Shown: positions 52,236 through 59,703, counted from the first letter of the stretch. The stretch is 64,000 bases of DNA from Thermococcus sp. (GCF_015521605.1 NZ_WANV01000030.1:1-64000), one strand, 5' to 3'. Translations and numbers: made by a program. Notes: a model not told the origin generated them from the letters alone.

Positions 52236-53114
52236 TCAGGGTTTATGCGCAACTATGAATCTGTCTATGAACAATTCCTTATCAGCCGCATACTCGTCTG
52301 CAAAATATGCACTAATTGAGAACTGTGCACCAAGTGTCCCAGCATATTGTGTAATGTCAAATCCCTGCTGAAACCACCCTTCAAATAAGTCTGGCTTAGA
52401 GTAACGGAAGTATCCATCCACCTGATACAAGATATTGTCGTTTAGTTTTACCTGATAGTCTTTTATGTACATCCAATCAGTATATGAACTCTTGCTATCT
52501 AACCGGATTGCATAGTAAAATAACACAACCACCTTAGACCCTGATGGCACGTCAAATGTTTTTACTGCTGTTTTGGTAACGTTAGAATCTCCCGCATCCA
52601 ATACATAACTGTATCCCCCAGCTCTTACACTTGCTCTATCGGTTACTGTTCCGCCACTCCAGTTAGGCGCAGAACCATCATCGAATTCATCGAGTATGTC
52701 AACAACATAGTTGACTGGTGCGCTGAAGTCTTCAAACTCTATTGTGTATGTTTTGGTAACAGAATCTACTAACGTTGAATAAGTATCATCTTTGTAGCTT
52801 TCAAACCTAATTGTTACTGTATCCACTTGTCCTGCGGATGGAATACTGTTCCTCCTGAGAATCAATTTAAAGTCGGAATACCAAAATGGATTAATAGCTC
52901 CCAACTGCACTTCCGACGTACCGTTGTCAAAAGTGTATGTTCCATCCGTAGGACTTACAATCACGGCTTTAATATACTGGGTTCTTGACGATTGATTGAA
53001 TATCCTCGCTGTTAGTGTCATATCTACATATGTCAATCCACTAAGTCCCCAGAGGTCAACAACAAAGGAGTCAACCGACCTATCTATTATCACTATGTCA
53101 TTGACCACTACCAT
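52236..53114 (-). CDS. Beta-rich putative virion spike or vertex protein
   Basis: A 292-residue protein with no recognisable family. It is rich in Ser, Thr, Tyr and Asp, low in Lys, and predicted to be mostly beta strands. The second half (VVDILDEFDDGSAPNWSGG; GGYSYVLDAGDSNVTKTAV; VVLFYYAIRLDSKS) reads like a jelly-roll carbohydrate-binding or galactose-binding fold. It is AT-richer than its neighbours. As the last gene of the structural block it is a candidate receptor-binding spike; this is inference. ATG follows AGGGTGATGG. Confidence 0.55.
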   Translation of the reverse strand: MVVVNDIVIIDRSVDSFVVDLWGLSGLTYVDMTLTARIFNQSSRTQYIKAVIVSPTDGTYTFDNGTSEVQLGAINPFWYSDFKLILRRNSIPSAGQVDTVTIRFESYKDDTYSTLVDSVTKTYTIEFEDFSAPVNYVVDILDEFDDGSAPNWSGGTVTDRASVRAGGYSYVLDAGDSNVTKTAVKTFDVPSGSKVVVLFYYAIRLDSKSSYTDWMYIKDYQVKLNDNILYQVDGYFRYSKPDLFEGWFQQGFDITQYAGTLGAQFSISAYFADEYAADKELFIDRFIVAHKP

Positions 53115-53120
53115 ATTCCA

Positions 53121-53378
53121 TCACCCTGCGTAGGTTATTCCAGATTTTACCTCAACTCCACCAACATGGACTTTTGAGAGATAGAGTGGTAACTCCCCAG
53201 GAGAAGCTCCACCGATGTGGACCTTTGAAAGATACAGCACTATTTCACCATGCGAGGCTCCACCGACATGAACCTTCGAATTGAAGATTGCTGCCTCGTT
53301 TGTGTTCCATTTAACGCCTGTGCCTCCGAAGCGTATTGTCGATCTGACACCCCCGCCAATTCCTTTAAGCAGCAGCAT
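53121..53378 (-). CDS. Small repeat protein, 17-residue SKVHVGGA units
   Basis: An 85-residue glycine-rich protein. Residues about 33-76 repeat: SKVHVGGASHGEIVLYL, SKVHIGGASPGELPLYL and a partial SKVHVGGVEV. The DNA shows the same 51-base period (about 53150-53280). The regular spacing suggests a short beta-solenoid. It is between the spike candidate and other structural-block genes. No known family. The ATG is directly before GTCTCACC on the plus strand, giving GGTGAGAC as ribosome site. Confidence 0.65.
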   Translation of the reverse strand: MLLLKGIGGGVRSTIRFGGTGVKWNTNEAAIFNSKVHVGGASHGEIVLYLSKVHIGGASPGELPLYLSKVHVGGVEVKSGITYAG

Positions 53379-53382
53379 CGTC

Positions 53383-53736
53383 TCACCTCTCTGCTCTGAT
53401 GTAGCTGATGTTTACAAGAACACTATCATTAATTGCAGTGAGGCTCCCGCCAGGCTCGACCTCTACAATGACACCTGTAAGAGGCAGGCTTGGAACTGGC
53501 TGGATGAAGATCTGTCCATTGAGGCCTTTGTAGAACTTGTTTTTCCAGAATGGCTGAGTATCCTCCGGCTTGCGGAGGCTGACGATCACATAATCATCAT
53601 TCCCGTGGCTTACACTCACAGCACAAATGTGAACTTTCAGTCCGAACGTGTGCTCATAACTCCTCTGATCGTCTGTTAGTTCGATCGGCACGTTGTCAGC
53701 GGGTACGAATTCGGCTTTAACAATCTCGCCAGACAT
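53383..53736 (-). CDS. Hypothetical provirus protein, beta-rich
   Basis: A 117-residue protein starting MSGEIVKAEFVPADNV. It alternates beta strands (DYVIVSLRK; GVIVEVEPGG; SVLVNISYI) with turns and has no membrane helix. A minor capsid or vertex protein is possible from its place in the structural block. Not recognised. Confidence 0.6.
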   Translation of the reverse strand: MSGEIVKAEFVPADNVPIELTDDQRSYEHTFGLKVHICAVSVSHGNDDYVIVSLRKPEDTQPFWKNKFYKGLNGQIFIQPVPSLPLTGVIVEVEPGGSLTAINDSVLVNISYIRAER

Positions 53737-53740
53737 GATT

Positions 53741-53968
53741 TCACCTCCGGTGTTTGTTCACAAACCAGGTTGCGAGCTTGAGGAGTATTACGATGGCCAG
53801 CAGGGGAAGAAATGGCCTCCACCACTCCACTTTTCTCTCCTTCTTGCCTGGCTGAGGTTCCTCGCTCGCGAGGAATGGGGTGTAACTCCTGACAGGCTCC
53901 CTAGGCTTCCCCGCGATGGCTGGAACCGCACGCCGGCCAGGCCACTCAAACTCAATCAGAACTGGCAT
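53741..53968 (-). CDS. Small single-helix membrane protein
   Basis: A 75-residue protein. A proline-rich soluble N-terminus is followed by one C-terminal helix (WWRPFLPLLAIVILLKLATWFV) and the basic end NKHRR. Such proteins fit the internal membrane of PRD1-lineage virions. Ribosome site GGTGAGAAC. Not recognised otherwise. Confidence 0.65.
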   Translation of the reverse strand: MPVLIEFEWPGRRAVPAIAGKPREPVRSYTPFLASEEPQPGKKERKVEWWRPFLPLLAIVILLKLATWFVNKHRR

Positions 53969-53972
53969 GTTC

Positions 53973-54245
53973 TCACCTCATCATCTTCATGAGTTTCTCC
54001 TCGTACTTCTTCACGATCTTGTAGGCCTTCCGCTTCTTTCCCACCAGCTTCTCGTTCCGCTTAATCACCGTGGTTCTGAGGAAGACTAGGCGCCTCATGG
54101 CCGTGGCGTAGCTAATTTTTTTCTTCTCGTAATCCTTGAGAATCTCTTTGCAGATGTCTTCAACTTCCCTGAGGCTGTCAAGGCCTTTCTTTCCAGTATC
54201 CTTCACGCGCTTGCCGAGGTAGATGTTCCTGTTCTTCCTGCTCAT
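53973..54245 (-). CDS. Small basic helical provirus protein
   Basis: A 90-residue Lys/Arg-rich protein, almost all helix (LREVEDICKEILKDYEKKK; IVKKYEEKLMKMM). A DNA-binding or internal virion role is possible. Its ATG overlaps the stop of the upstream gene (ATGAG), with GGTGAGAGC as ribosome site. No family recognised. Confidence 0.6.
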   Translation of the reverse strand: MSRKNRNIYLGKRVKDTGKKGLDSLREVEDICKEILKDYEKKKISYATAMRRLVFLRTTVIKRNEKLVGKKRKAYKIVKKYEEKLMKMMR

Positions 54246-54424
54246 GCTCTCACCTTCTCGAGTCTCCCCTCAAGCCGGCTCAGCCTCTGCTCGTGCTGAA
54301 AGATTTTTTCCTCAAGTTCGTCGAGCTGTTTGGAAATCCTCTGGAGGAGTGCCTTGTTTGCGCTAACGGTTGCGAGTGCGGTGATCCCCGCGGTGATGAG
54401 TGCCGTGGTTATCGTCTCGGTCAT
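54242..54424 (-). CDS. Small membrane-anchored coiled-coil protein
   Basis: A 60-residue protein starting MTETITTALITAGITALATV: an N-terminal helix that could span the membrane, then a coiled coil (LLQRISKQLDELEEKIFQHEQRLSRLEGRLEK region). The ATG at 54424 follows GAGGGTGAGAGT and overlaps the stop of the tiny gene upstream. The arrangement resembles phage holin or spike-anchor proteins, but this is only an impression. Confidence 0.65.
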   Translation of the reverse strand: MTETITTALITAGITALATVSANKALLQRISKQLDELEEKIFQHEQRLSRLEGRLEKVRA

Positions 54425-54525
54425 ACTCTCACCCTCCTCATGAACTTGGTGAACATGATCTGGAAGGCCATCCACAAAATGAAGAGGATGAGGCCTTCAA
54501 GGAGAACCTCGTGGTCGATCTTCAT
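54421..54525 (-). CDS. Tiny single-helix membrane protein
   Basis: A 34-residue frame in the gap between larger genes: MKIDHEVLLEG, then the hydrophobic helix LILFILWMAFQIMF, then TKFMRRVRV. It has a good ribosome site (CGAGGTGATTCC) and its stop overlaps the next start as ATGA, as with other genes in the block. That supports it as real. Confidence 0.6.
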   Translation of the reverse strand: MKIDHEVLLEGLILFILWMAFQIMFTKFMRRVRV

Positions 54526-54529
54526 GGAA

Positions 54530-55165
54530 TCACCTCGCGTAAATGGGAGTGTGTATCGGCAGGGGACGGAGAACCTTTTCCTTCAGTCTTTTCCTTGCCT
54601 GCTCCTCCTCAGCACGCTTGCGGTAGTACTTGGCTACGGCCTCCCAGCGTTTGGCCTGGATGTTCTTATACTCCTCCATGCTGATGTTCCTTGGCTCAGC
54701 TTTCTTAGGCTCAGGCTTTAGATGGCCAAGGCCGAGGCGGGAACCAACCACGCTCTTCTCTTTGGGACTTGGATAGTCTGGCTTGTAGGGTTTCACGTTC
54801 TTTGGAAGTTCCTTTCCCTGCTCTTTTAGCGCCTTGTATGTTGATTCTGGTATCAGGTAAGGCTTGTTCGGGTTCTTTGAGGCTCTTTTTCTGATGATTT
54901 CAGCGGTGTCGTCGGAAGTCAGCGGTTTAGTCCAGCCATACTTTTTGATTTCAGCGGCTCCTTCTTTCGCACCCTGGACGGCTTTTTTGACACCCTCGAT
55001 GGCGTCCTTTATGCCTTCAGCAACAGCCTCGGCTCCAGCTCCAAGCTCCTTGACCTTTTTGTAAACTTTATAACCAACATAGAGGACAGCAGCTCCCGCG
55101 ATTACTTTGATGATCAGGTCCCTGTTCTTGTAAGCTCCGGCAGCTATCATAACAGGCGCGGCCAT
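54530..55165 (-). CDS. Membrane-anchored helical provirus protein
   Basis: A 211-residue protein. A membrane helix (LIIKVIAGAAVLYVGYKVY, about 14-32) is followed by an Ala/Lys-rich amphipathic helix (AEGIKDAIEGVKKAVQGAKEG), a proline-rich middle and a basic coiled C-terminus (AKYYRKRAEEEQARKRLKEK). Probably a virion membrane protein. No family recognised. Confidence 0.65.
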   Translation of the reverse strand: MAAPVMIAAGAYKNRDLIIKVIAGAAVLYVGYKVYKKVKELGAGAEAVAEGIKDAIEGVKKAVQGAKEGAAEIKKYGWTKPLTSDDTAEIIRKRASKNPNKPYLIPESTYKALKEQGKELPKNVKPYKPDYPSPKEKSVVGSRLGLGHLKPEPKKAEPRNISMEEYKNIQAKRWEAVAKYYRKRAEEEQARKRLKEKVLRPLPIHTPIYAR

Positions 55166-55169
55166 GATC

Positions 55170-55748
55170 TCACCTCTTTAGGATGATAATAACTGCTCCA
55201 GCAGCAAGCGCTGCGAGAAGGAACTTCTTCATGTCGGCTTCATGCTTCTGTATTGGCCTTGGCGCCGGTGCAATAAGAGGCTTTGGCCTCGTCGGCTGCT
55301 TAGTGGTAGTTTTCACTTTGACCTCCACGTGCTTGGGAACCGGTTTCAGGTTCCTTTCAGCACGCTTTATCATCAGCTTCTTCATGCTGCTCTGCTCGGC
55401 GCTCTTCACAGCCTTCAACTGCTTTTCAAAAGTCCTTTTGTTCCTCTCGTAGGTCGTCTTAAACGCACTTCCGTATTTCTTCAACTGCCGCTCATTCCCC
55501 TTAATGCTCTCCTGGATCTGGTATCCACGCAACTCATTGTAAAGCAGGCACCTGGCCTTCTCCACGGGATCGCTCTTGTAGTCAGGATTGCAGGCCAGCA
55601 TGCTCATGTTCCACCCAATGCGCTGGAAGTAGTAGTAAGCCTTCCTGCGCTCTTCAAGCGTGTCAACTCTCCCAGAAATGCCAAGCCGTGCCTTCAGCCT
55701 CGCAAGCTCCTCAACAGCCTTCTTATCAGAAGGCTTGTAGGTTATCAT
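55170..55748 (-). CDS. Basic provirus protein with C-terminal membrane helix
   Basis: A 192-residue protein rich in Lys and Arg. It has helices through residue 130, a TTKQPTRPKPLIAPAPRP linker, and a C-terminal tail anchor (FLLAALAAGAVIIILKR). The N-terminal part contains two cysteines (LACNPDYK, KARCLLYN). Probably in the virion membrane with its basic domain toward DNA. Not recognised. Confidence 0.65.
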   Translation of the reverse strand: MITYKPSDKKAVEELARLKARLGISGRVDTLEERRKAYYYFQRIGWNMSMLACNPDYKSDPVEKARCLLYNELRGYQIQESIKGNERQLKKYGSAFKTTYERNKRTFEKQLKAVKSAEQSSMKKLMIKRAERNLKPVPKHVEVKVKTTTKQPTRPKPLIAPAPRPIQKHEADMKKFLLAALAAGAVIIILKR

Positions 55749-55765
55749 ATCCTATCACCTCAAAA

Positions 55766-55803
55766 CTGATTTAAGCAGCTGATTTGAACCGGCTGATTTA
55801 AGG
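55766..55803 (-). repeat. Triplicated GCTGATTT motif after the capsid gene
   Basis: CTGATTTAAG, GCTGATTTGAA and GCTGATTTAAGG occur at about 55766, 55778 and 55792, spaced 12-14 bases, in the 68-base gap between the capsid gene and the next gene. On the minus strand each reads TTAAATCAG, TATA-like, so the gap may hold a promoter or a binding site for the downstream genes. Confidence 0.5.
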
Positions 55804-55816
55804 AAAGGAAAAGAGG

Positions 55817-56740
55817 TCAGAGTATAACCATCTCGTGGCTGATGTACCTGACCCTGCCAGCGGCACCGGTCTTAAGCGCAAGCTTGAAGAGTCCACTCTC
55901 GGCCTCTCTGAGGTCGAAGCCTCCAGGAACAAGCTCCTTGTCGTAGTCAATGACAGTAACGCCAGTCAGTGGACTGTCAAGCGCGTACTCAACCTTGTCA
56001 AGCTGCTGTCCGGTCGTCCAGTCAACCTTGAGGAGTTCGGTTCTCCTCGGCTTGGTCTGGATTATGGCGTACTTGTTGATAACATTAGCACGTGCGCTGG
56101 AAGCGTCAAAGCCGACTATGAAGCCGCGCCAGGCTATCGCTCCAGTCGGCAGGTTCATGACATCGGCAAGCTCGTTAAGCTGGTCAAAGCTTGCCTCTTT
56201 GGTCCAAACCTTCGGCTCGATAAAGACTCCCTCATAGTACTGGATCCACTCGTTAGCATCATCGAAAACCTTCTTGTCGAGAGTAACAGTAACCTCGGCA
56301 GCGCTTATGCCGACGTCGGTGCTTATGCTGGTGTTGAAGTTGACACTGAGAACGAGGTTCTCCTTGGCGAGTGCGTGAATCTCACCAATGCCACCACTCA
56401 GGAACAGGAGGAACTGGACGCTCGTGCTGCCTCCAGCCGGGACGGTTATGGATCCGGCTGGGTCAACGCTCTTCGCAGCGCTGTCGTAGTAGTTCATGAT
56501 TGCAACATCAAGGCCGTTGAGGCTGAACTTAATGTCATTGGCGTCGGCAACAACGCGGATCTCCTCGATTGCCTTGAGAACATCCTCGTATGTAATGGTG
56601 GCGTCGGAAGCTCCACTGTTGCTGAGAGTCACATCGAAGAGAAGCGCGATCTTCTCAATCACACCGTTCCTTGGCAGGTCAATGCGCTTCTGGGTGAGGG
56701 TGATTTTATCATCCAGGGTCTCCTTCATTTTCTGAACCAT
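55817..56740 (-). CDS. Putative double-jelly-roll major capsid protein
   Basis: A 307-residue, beta-rich protein with few cysteines and no membrane helix. Two similar beta-sandwich halves can be imagined (KIALLFDVTLSNSGASDATI and SVQFLLFLSGGIGEIHALA in the first; ITVPAGG linker; then GAIAWRGFIVGFDASSA and VRYISHEMVIL in the second). Size, lack of Cys, position next to a small A32-like ATPase, and its own strong promoter with a 5' hairpin fit a PRD1-lineage major capsid protein as in TKV4. This is inferred; a structure prediction is needed to prove the fold. ATG follows GGGTGAGGGAAC. Confidence 0.65.
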   Translation of the reverse strand: MVQKMKETLDDKITLTQKRIDLPRNGVIEKIALLFDVTLSNSGASDATITYEDVLKAIEEIRVVADANDIKFSLNGLDVAIMNYYDSAAKSVDPAGSITVPAGGSTSVQFLLFLSGGIGEIHALAKENLVLSVNFNTSISTDVGISAAEVTVTLDKKVFDDANEWIQYYEGVFIEPKVWTKEASFDQLNELADVMNLPTGAIAWRGFIVGFDASSARANVINKYAIIQTKPRRTELLKVDWTTGQQLDKVEYALDSPLTGVTVIDYDKELVPGGFDLREAESGLFKLALKTGAAGRVRYISHEMVIL

Positions 56741-56754
56741 GTTCCCTCACCCCT

Positions 56755-56862
56755 TCAAAGCTTAAGGTACTTCTTCACAAACTTGTCGTACACAACAAGG
56801 CCGATTATGGTGGCTATAACTCCGAAAACAAACTCCTCAGTCGCCATCTTCTTCCAGTCCAT
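56755..56862 (-). CDS. Tiny single-helix membrane protein upstream of the capsid gene
   Basis: A 35-residue frame: MDWKKMATEE, helix FVFGVIATIIGLVVYD, then KFVKKYLKL. The start has GCCGAGGTGAGTGAG before it, and it is the first gene after the capsid promoter, ending 14 bases before the capsid ATG. The basic tail indicates a small virion membrane protein. Confidence 0.65.
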   Translation of the reverse strand: MDWKKMATEEFVFGVIATIIGLVVYDKFVKKYLKL

Positions 56863-56886
56863 CTCACTCACCTCGGCTTATTTTAT

Positions 56887-56904
56887 CGAGGCCTTACGGC
56901 CTCG
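56887..56904 (-). promoter_or_regulatory. 5'-leader hairpin of the capsid operon
   Basis: CGAGGCC-TTAC-GGCCTCG is a perfect 7-bp stem with a 4-base loop. It lies about 25 bases from the start codon and at the predicted transcript start, so the capsid mRNA would begin with a stable hairpin that could protect the RNA. Confidence 0.6.
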
Positions 56905-56924
56905 GCATAGAATAAGACGCTTTA

Positions 56925-56960
56925 GTATTTAAGCAGTAGAGCTAAAAACTGGAGAAAACA
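56925..56960 (-). promoter_or_regulatory. Capsid operon promoter with shared upstream element
   Basis: On the minus strand the TATA box CTTAAATAC (56925-56933) is preceded by TTTCTCCAGTTTTTAGC and TCTACTG. The same element, without gaps and at the same distance, precedes the TATA box at 60749-60757. Confidence 0.6.
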
Positions 56961-56982
56961 GGAGAATTCGGGAGAAAACAGC

Positions 56983-57132
56983 CTAACTCGCGTTTTGTCT
57001 GGCTTGGTGGTATAGGTGCTTGATGACCATGCTCACTGAGACATCCTTCTCGCTCACGCCGAGCTTTCTCACCAGCTCGCTCCTCACCTTCTCAACAATC
57101 TCCCTCGCCTCGCGGTCGAGGTAAACGCTCAT
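56983..57132 (-). CDS. Small ribbon-helix-helix-like protein
   Basis: A 49-residue frame beginning MSVYLDREAREIVEKV, a strand followed by two helices (SELVRKLG; SVSMVIKHLYHQA), the size and pattern of a ribbon-helix-helix DNA-binding unit. It starts 4 bases after the PIN gene stop and is thus a candidate antitoxin or regulator for it. Ribosome site GAGGTGATGTT. Confidence 0.6.
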   Translation of the reverse strand: MSVYLDREAREIVEKVRSELVRKLGVSEKDVSVSMVIKHLYHQARQNAS

Positions 57133-57136
57133 AACA

Positions 57137-57616
57137 TCACCTCAAAACTTCCCTCACAAACTCTCCAGCTCTCAAAATTTTAACCTTTCTCCCGTCAAAA
57201 CGATAAGTTTTGGTGGCTTCATCTCTCATTTGAACAATGTGCTTTATGTTTTCTGAAATAAGGTACTCCGCCTTCCTGGCGTAGGCTACATCGAAGAACT
57301 TGGCGTCGTTCGGGTCCTTCAGTTTTTTGAGAAACTCAGGGTCATTGGAGAACTTTCTCCGGGGACGGACCATGATGCTCTTGCTTAAAACAAGGGTGAG
57401 AATGTACTCAGCAACGTTTGGCCGTCCAACTTCATCGCCAATTCCGAGCACTTTTCCCTGCATTTCTTCAGCGATTTCTTTTGAAATAAAATTAGTGATT
57501 TCTCCCTTTCGCAATGCCTTTAGGATCTGCCACGCTGGAGAACGTCTTGGATTTCGGGTTTTCAGCGCGCTAATTAAAACCGAAGTATCTAAAACAACCC
57601 TGATTTTACCAGACAT
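57137..57616 (-). CDS. PIN-domain ribonuclease
   Basis: A 159-residue PIN protein. Acidic residues are in place: Asp near the N-terminus (VVLDTSVLISAL), Glu in ISKEIAEEM, and Asp in DPNDAKFFDVAYARKAEYLIS. This is the arrangement of VapC-type and related RNases. ATG at 57616 follows GGGAGTTGTCTGAG and overlaps nothing essential; the stop of the helical gene upstream lies 2 bases away. A toxin role is inferred from family. Confidence 0.85.
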   Translation of the reverse strand: MSGKIRVVLDTSVLISALKTRNPRRSPAWQILKALRKGEITNFISKEIAEEMQGKVLGIGDEVGRPNVAEYILTLVLSKSIMVRPRRKFSNDPEFLKKLKDPNDAKFFDVAYARKAEYLISENIKHIVQMRDEATKTYRFDGRKVKILRAGEFVREVLR

Positions 57617-57617
57617 C

Positions 57618-57959
57618 TCAGACAACTCCCAACTCTTTCAGCTTCACCTCGATGCGCTTGAACTTCCTAAAACTCCTTTCCCCAACCTTCATCAGTGTTT
57701 CGAGGCTCTGCTTGACCGGCTTAGAGTTCTCCAGTTCCCTCTCTATCTCCTGCTCCCACCGTTCCAGCTCTTCGTCGCTTATCCTCTCAGCCTTTTCCTC
57801 AACTTCCCTCATGCGCCTGCGCATCTCAAAAAACCACACTATGTCCTCTGGCTTTTCGTGAATCTTCCTCGCGAGCTGGACGATCCACTCACTAACAGAA
57901 CGCCTGGCATTCTCATCATTCTCCAGCATCATCTCAATAGCTCTCACATCAGACGCCAT
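57618..57959 (-). CDS. Helical provirus protein next to the PIN gene
   Basis: A 113-residue, highly charged, all-helical protein (WIVQLARKIHEKPEDIVWFFEMRRRMREVEEKAE in part). It is directly upstream of, and almost overlapping, the PIN gene, so it could be an antitoxin-like partner, although it does not resemble VapB families I know. ATG at 57959 follows GGGGAGGATC. Confidence 0.6.
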   Translation of the reverse strand: MASDVRAIEMMLENDENARRSVSEWIVQLARKIHEKPEDIVWFFEMRRRMREVEEKAERISDEELERWEQEIERELENSKPVKQSLETLMKVGERSFRKFKRIEVKLKELGVV

Positions 57960-57979
57960 GATCCTCCCCATCCCAATCT

Positions 57980-58228
57980 CTACGGCAGATTATAAAACCC
58001 TAACGCCAGCCAGACCAGGACGGCCAAGCCGTAAACGTAGCCGATGAGAAACTCCACCACATCCCCCACCGTCGCCACTGGGTACTCCTTCTCCTTTACC
58101 TGATAGATTATGTAAAGCAGCAGGATCACTAGGCCATAAGCCAAAGTGAAGGCCGTGATGAAGCCGAGGAAAGCATGCCAGATTGAACGCTTATCATCAA
58201 AGAGGTAAAGCCTCGCCAAGACTATCAC
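57980..58228 (-). CDS. Two-helix membrane protein
   Basis: An 82-residue protein with two membrane helices (AFLGFITAFTLAYGLVILLLYIIY and FLIGYVYGLAVLVWLALGFY). The GTG start overlaps the ATPase stop (GTGA); TTG at 58219 after GGGTGATAGTC is an alternative. In PRD1-lineage viruses small membrane proteins next to the packaging ATPase often belong to the packaging vertex, which may apply here. Confidence 0.65.
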   Translation of the reverse strand: MIVLARLYLFDDKRSIWHAFLGFITAFTLAYGLVILLLYIIYQVKEKEYPVATVGDVVEFLIGYVYGLAVLVWLALGFYNLP

Positions 58229-58926
58229 CCGTAATGTCTCGTCCTCCTCACGACCAGCTCCCTCTTTATGATCCTTGTCCGGTTTGGTGGGATGAACTCG
58301 ATAAGATCATGAGGCCTCAACTGCTCATTCAGCTCCGAGAATCCGGGAACCATGCGGTTAAGATAAATCACATCGTTCGGCACGTAGTGCTGGAAGATGA
58401 AATGCCGCTGTGCCTGACGGAAGAGAAGCTTCGGGAAGTCCGCGATAGACTGTGTAATCGCTATCGGATAAAGCTTACCATCCCTCCCCTCCCTGAACAG
58501 CTGCTCCAGCTCATGACCAGGCCTCCTCGAGGAGGGGTTGTAGCGGTGCGCCTCCTCAACTACAATAATCCGATCATGATCCCGCCTGAAAGCCTCATCA
58601 AGGAGAGGCTTGTAATACTGATCCACAAGGCCGTCCACGCCAATCCTATTAATCGTCCCCCTGGTCGGGACTACCAGCACCTGGTCGAACTCAAGCAGCT
58701 TCCTCCAGTTATACCTCTTACCCACCTTGATCTTCAGCAGCTTGACTCCAGGCAACTGGACCAGGCCGAGGTGGTTCTTCACCTTCGTATCCAGGACAAT
58801 GAACCTCCTTCCCCTCTCCCACGCCTGCTCAATCAGCCAGCCGGAAAAGTAGCTCTTACCCGAGTTAGTGTTCCCATAAACGAGGTCAATACTCCAGGCT
58901 GGGATGTCAATATCGAGGATCCCCAC
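58225..58926 (-). CDS. Genome-packaging ATPase, A32/FtsK-HerA type
   Basis: A 233-residue P-loop ATPase. Walker A is GNTNSGKS (residues 18-25), Walker B IIVVEEAH (120-127), followed by the GRDGKLYPIAITQS sensor region (about 145-158) typical of FtsK-HerA proteins. Its compact size and the absence of other domains match the packaging ATPases of tailless icosahedral membrane viruses such as PRD1, STIV and TKV4. It starts with GTG after GGTGGTGAT. Confidence 0.88.
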   Translation of the reverse strand: MGILDIDIPAWSIDLVYGNTNSGKSYFSGWLIEQAWERGRRFIVLDTKVKNHLGLVQLPGVKLLKIKVGKRYNWRKLLEFDQVLVVPTRGTINRIGVDGLVDQYYKPLLDEAFRRDHDRIIVVEEAHRYNPSSRRPGHELEQLFREGRDGKLYPIAITQSIADFPKLLFRQAQRHFIFQHYVPNDVIYLNRMVPGFSELNEQLRPHDLIEFIPPNRTRIIKRELVVRRTRHYG

Positions 58927-59028
58927 CCCACATCACCACCTTAAACATCCGTTCATTTTCACGCTCAATTAGCAGCCGAGATCTGGAAGAGCTCGGAACT
59001 CAAAACGGACATCTTTGTTCATTCCCTC

Positions 59029-59041
59029 TGAACATTGTTCA
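59029..59041. promoter_or_regulatory. Palindrome upstream of the packaging ATPase
   Basis: TGAACATTGTTCA is a perfect palindrome of 6-bp arms around one base. Related GTTCA half-sites lie at about 58950 and 59017. All are in the 130-base gap between the 59059-59703 gene and the ATPase, an operator-like position. Confidence 0.5.
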
Positions 59042-59058
59042 ACGAAAATGAAAAGTTA

Positions 59059-59703
59059 TCAGCCAGCGGCCAGGTTCGCCTGAACCCGCTCAAGGAGGTC
59101 AGTCTTCACCTTGACCCTCTCAATGGCTTCCTCTCTCTTGGCCTCAGCCTGCCTCTGCTCCTCCACCTTCCTCTGCTCTTTCTCCTCCATCTTCTTAACC
59201 GGCTGCGGCTTCGACTTCGTCTCCCTGTAAGCTCTCCACACATTCAGACCATAGATGACAGTTGCTCCAAGGCCAATCAGGCCGAGCATCTGCGGCGACA
59301 TGGCGATACTCCTACCCTCAACCAGCTCCTCGTACCAGAAGAAAACGTTAAGGCTCGGCTTGGCGACCTCAATCCAAAGCTCATCGTCAATCTCCGCGCC
59401 GGCCTTCCTCGCCTTCTTGGCCAGCATGCCAAGCAGCTGGTCAATCAACACAGTGAGGGAATGATTCTTTCCCCGGTACTCCTCAATGTTCCTCATGAAC
59501 TCATCCTCAGTCATCAACCGCCGCGGCTGCTCCTCCTCAACCTCCTCCTCATTCAGCTTAACATCACCAAACTCCTCAAGATCCTTTTCGAGCTCGGCCT
59601 CAAGGTCCTCCTCAAGAAGCGCGGTGATGTCCTTCTCCTCAAGTGTCTTCTCCACGACAGCCTTGGCCACGTTATCCGTAGTGAGAAGATCCTCACTCAC
59701 CAT
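59059..59703 (-). CDS. Acidic membrane-anchored provirus protein with LERVxxNLAxG tail
   Basis: A 214-residue protein. The N-terminal 70 residues are very acidic. A helix GLIGLGATVIYGLNVWRAY (about 142-160) may span a membrane. The charged C-terminus ends LLERVQANLAAG. The same ending occurs in the protein at 60025-60663. The ATG follows GAGGTGGTTG and overlaps the previous stop. No family recognised. Confidence 0.6.
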   Translation of the reverse strand: MVSEDLLTTDNVAKAVVEKTLEEKDITALLEEDLEAELEKDLEEFGDVKLNEEEVEEEQPRRLMTEDEFMRNIEEYRGKNHSLTVLIDQLLGMLAKKARKAGAEIDDELWIEVAKPSLNVFFWYEELVEGRSIAMSPQMLGLIGLGATVIYGLNVWRAYRETKSKPQPVKKMEEKEQRKVEEQRQAEAKREEAIERVKVKTDLLERVQANLAAG

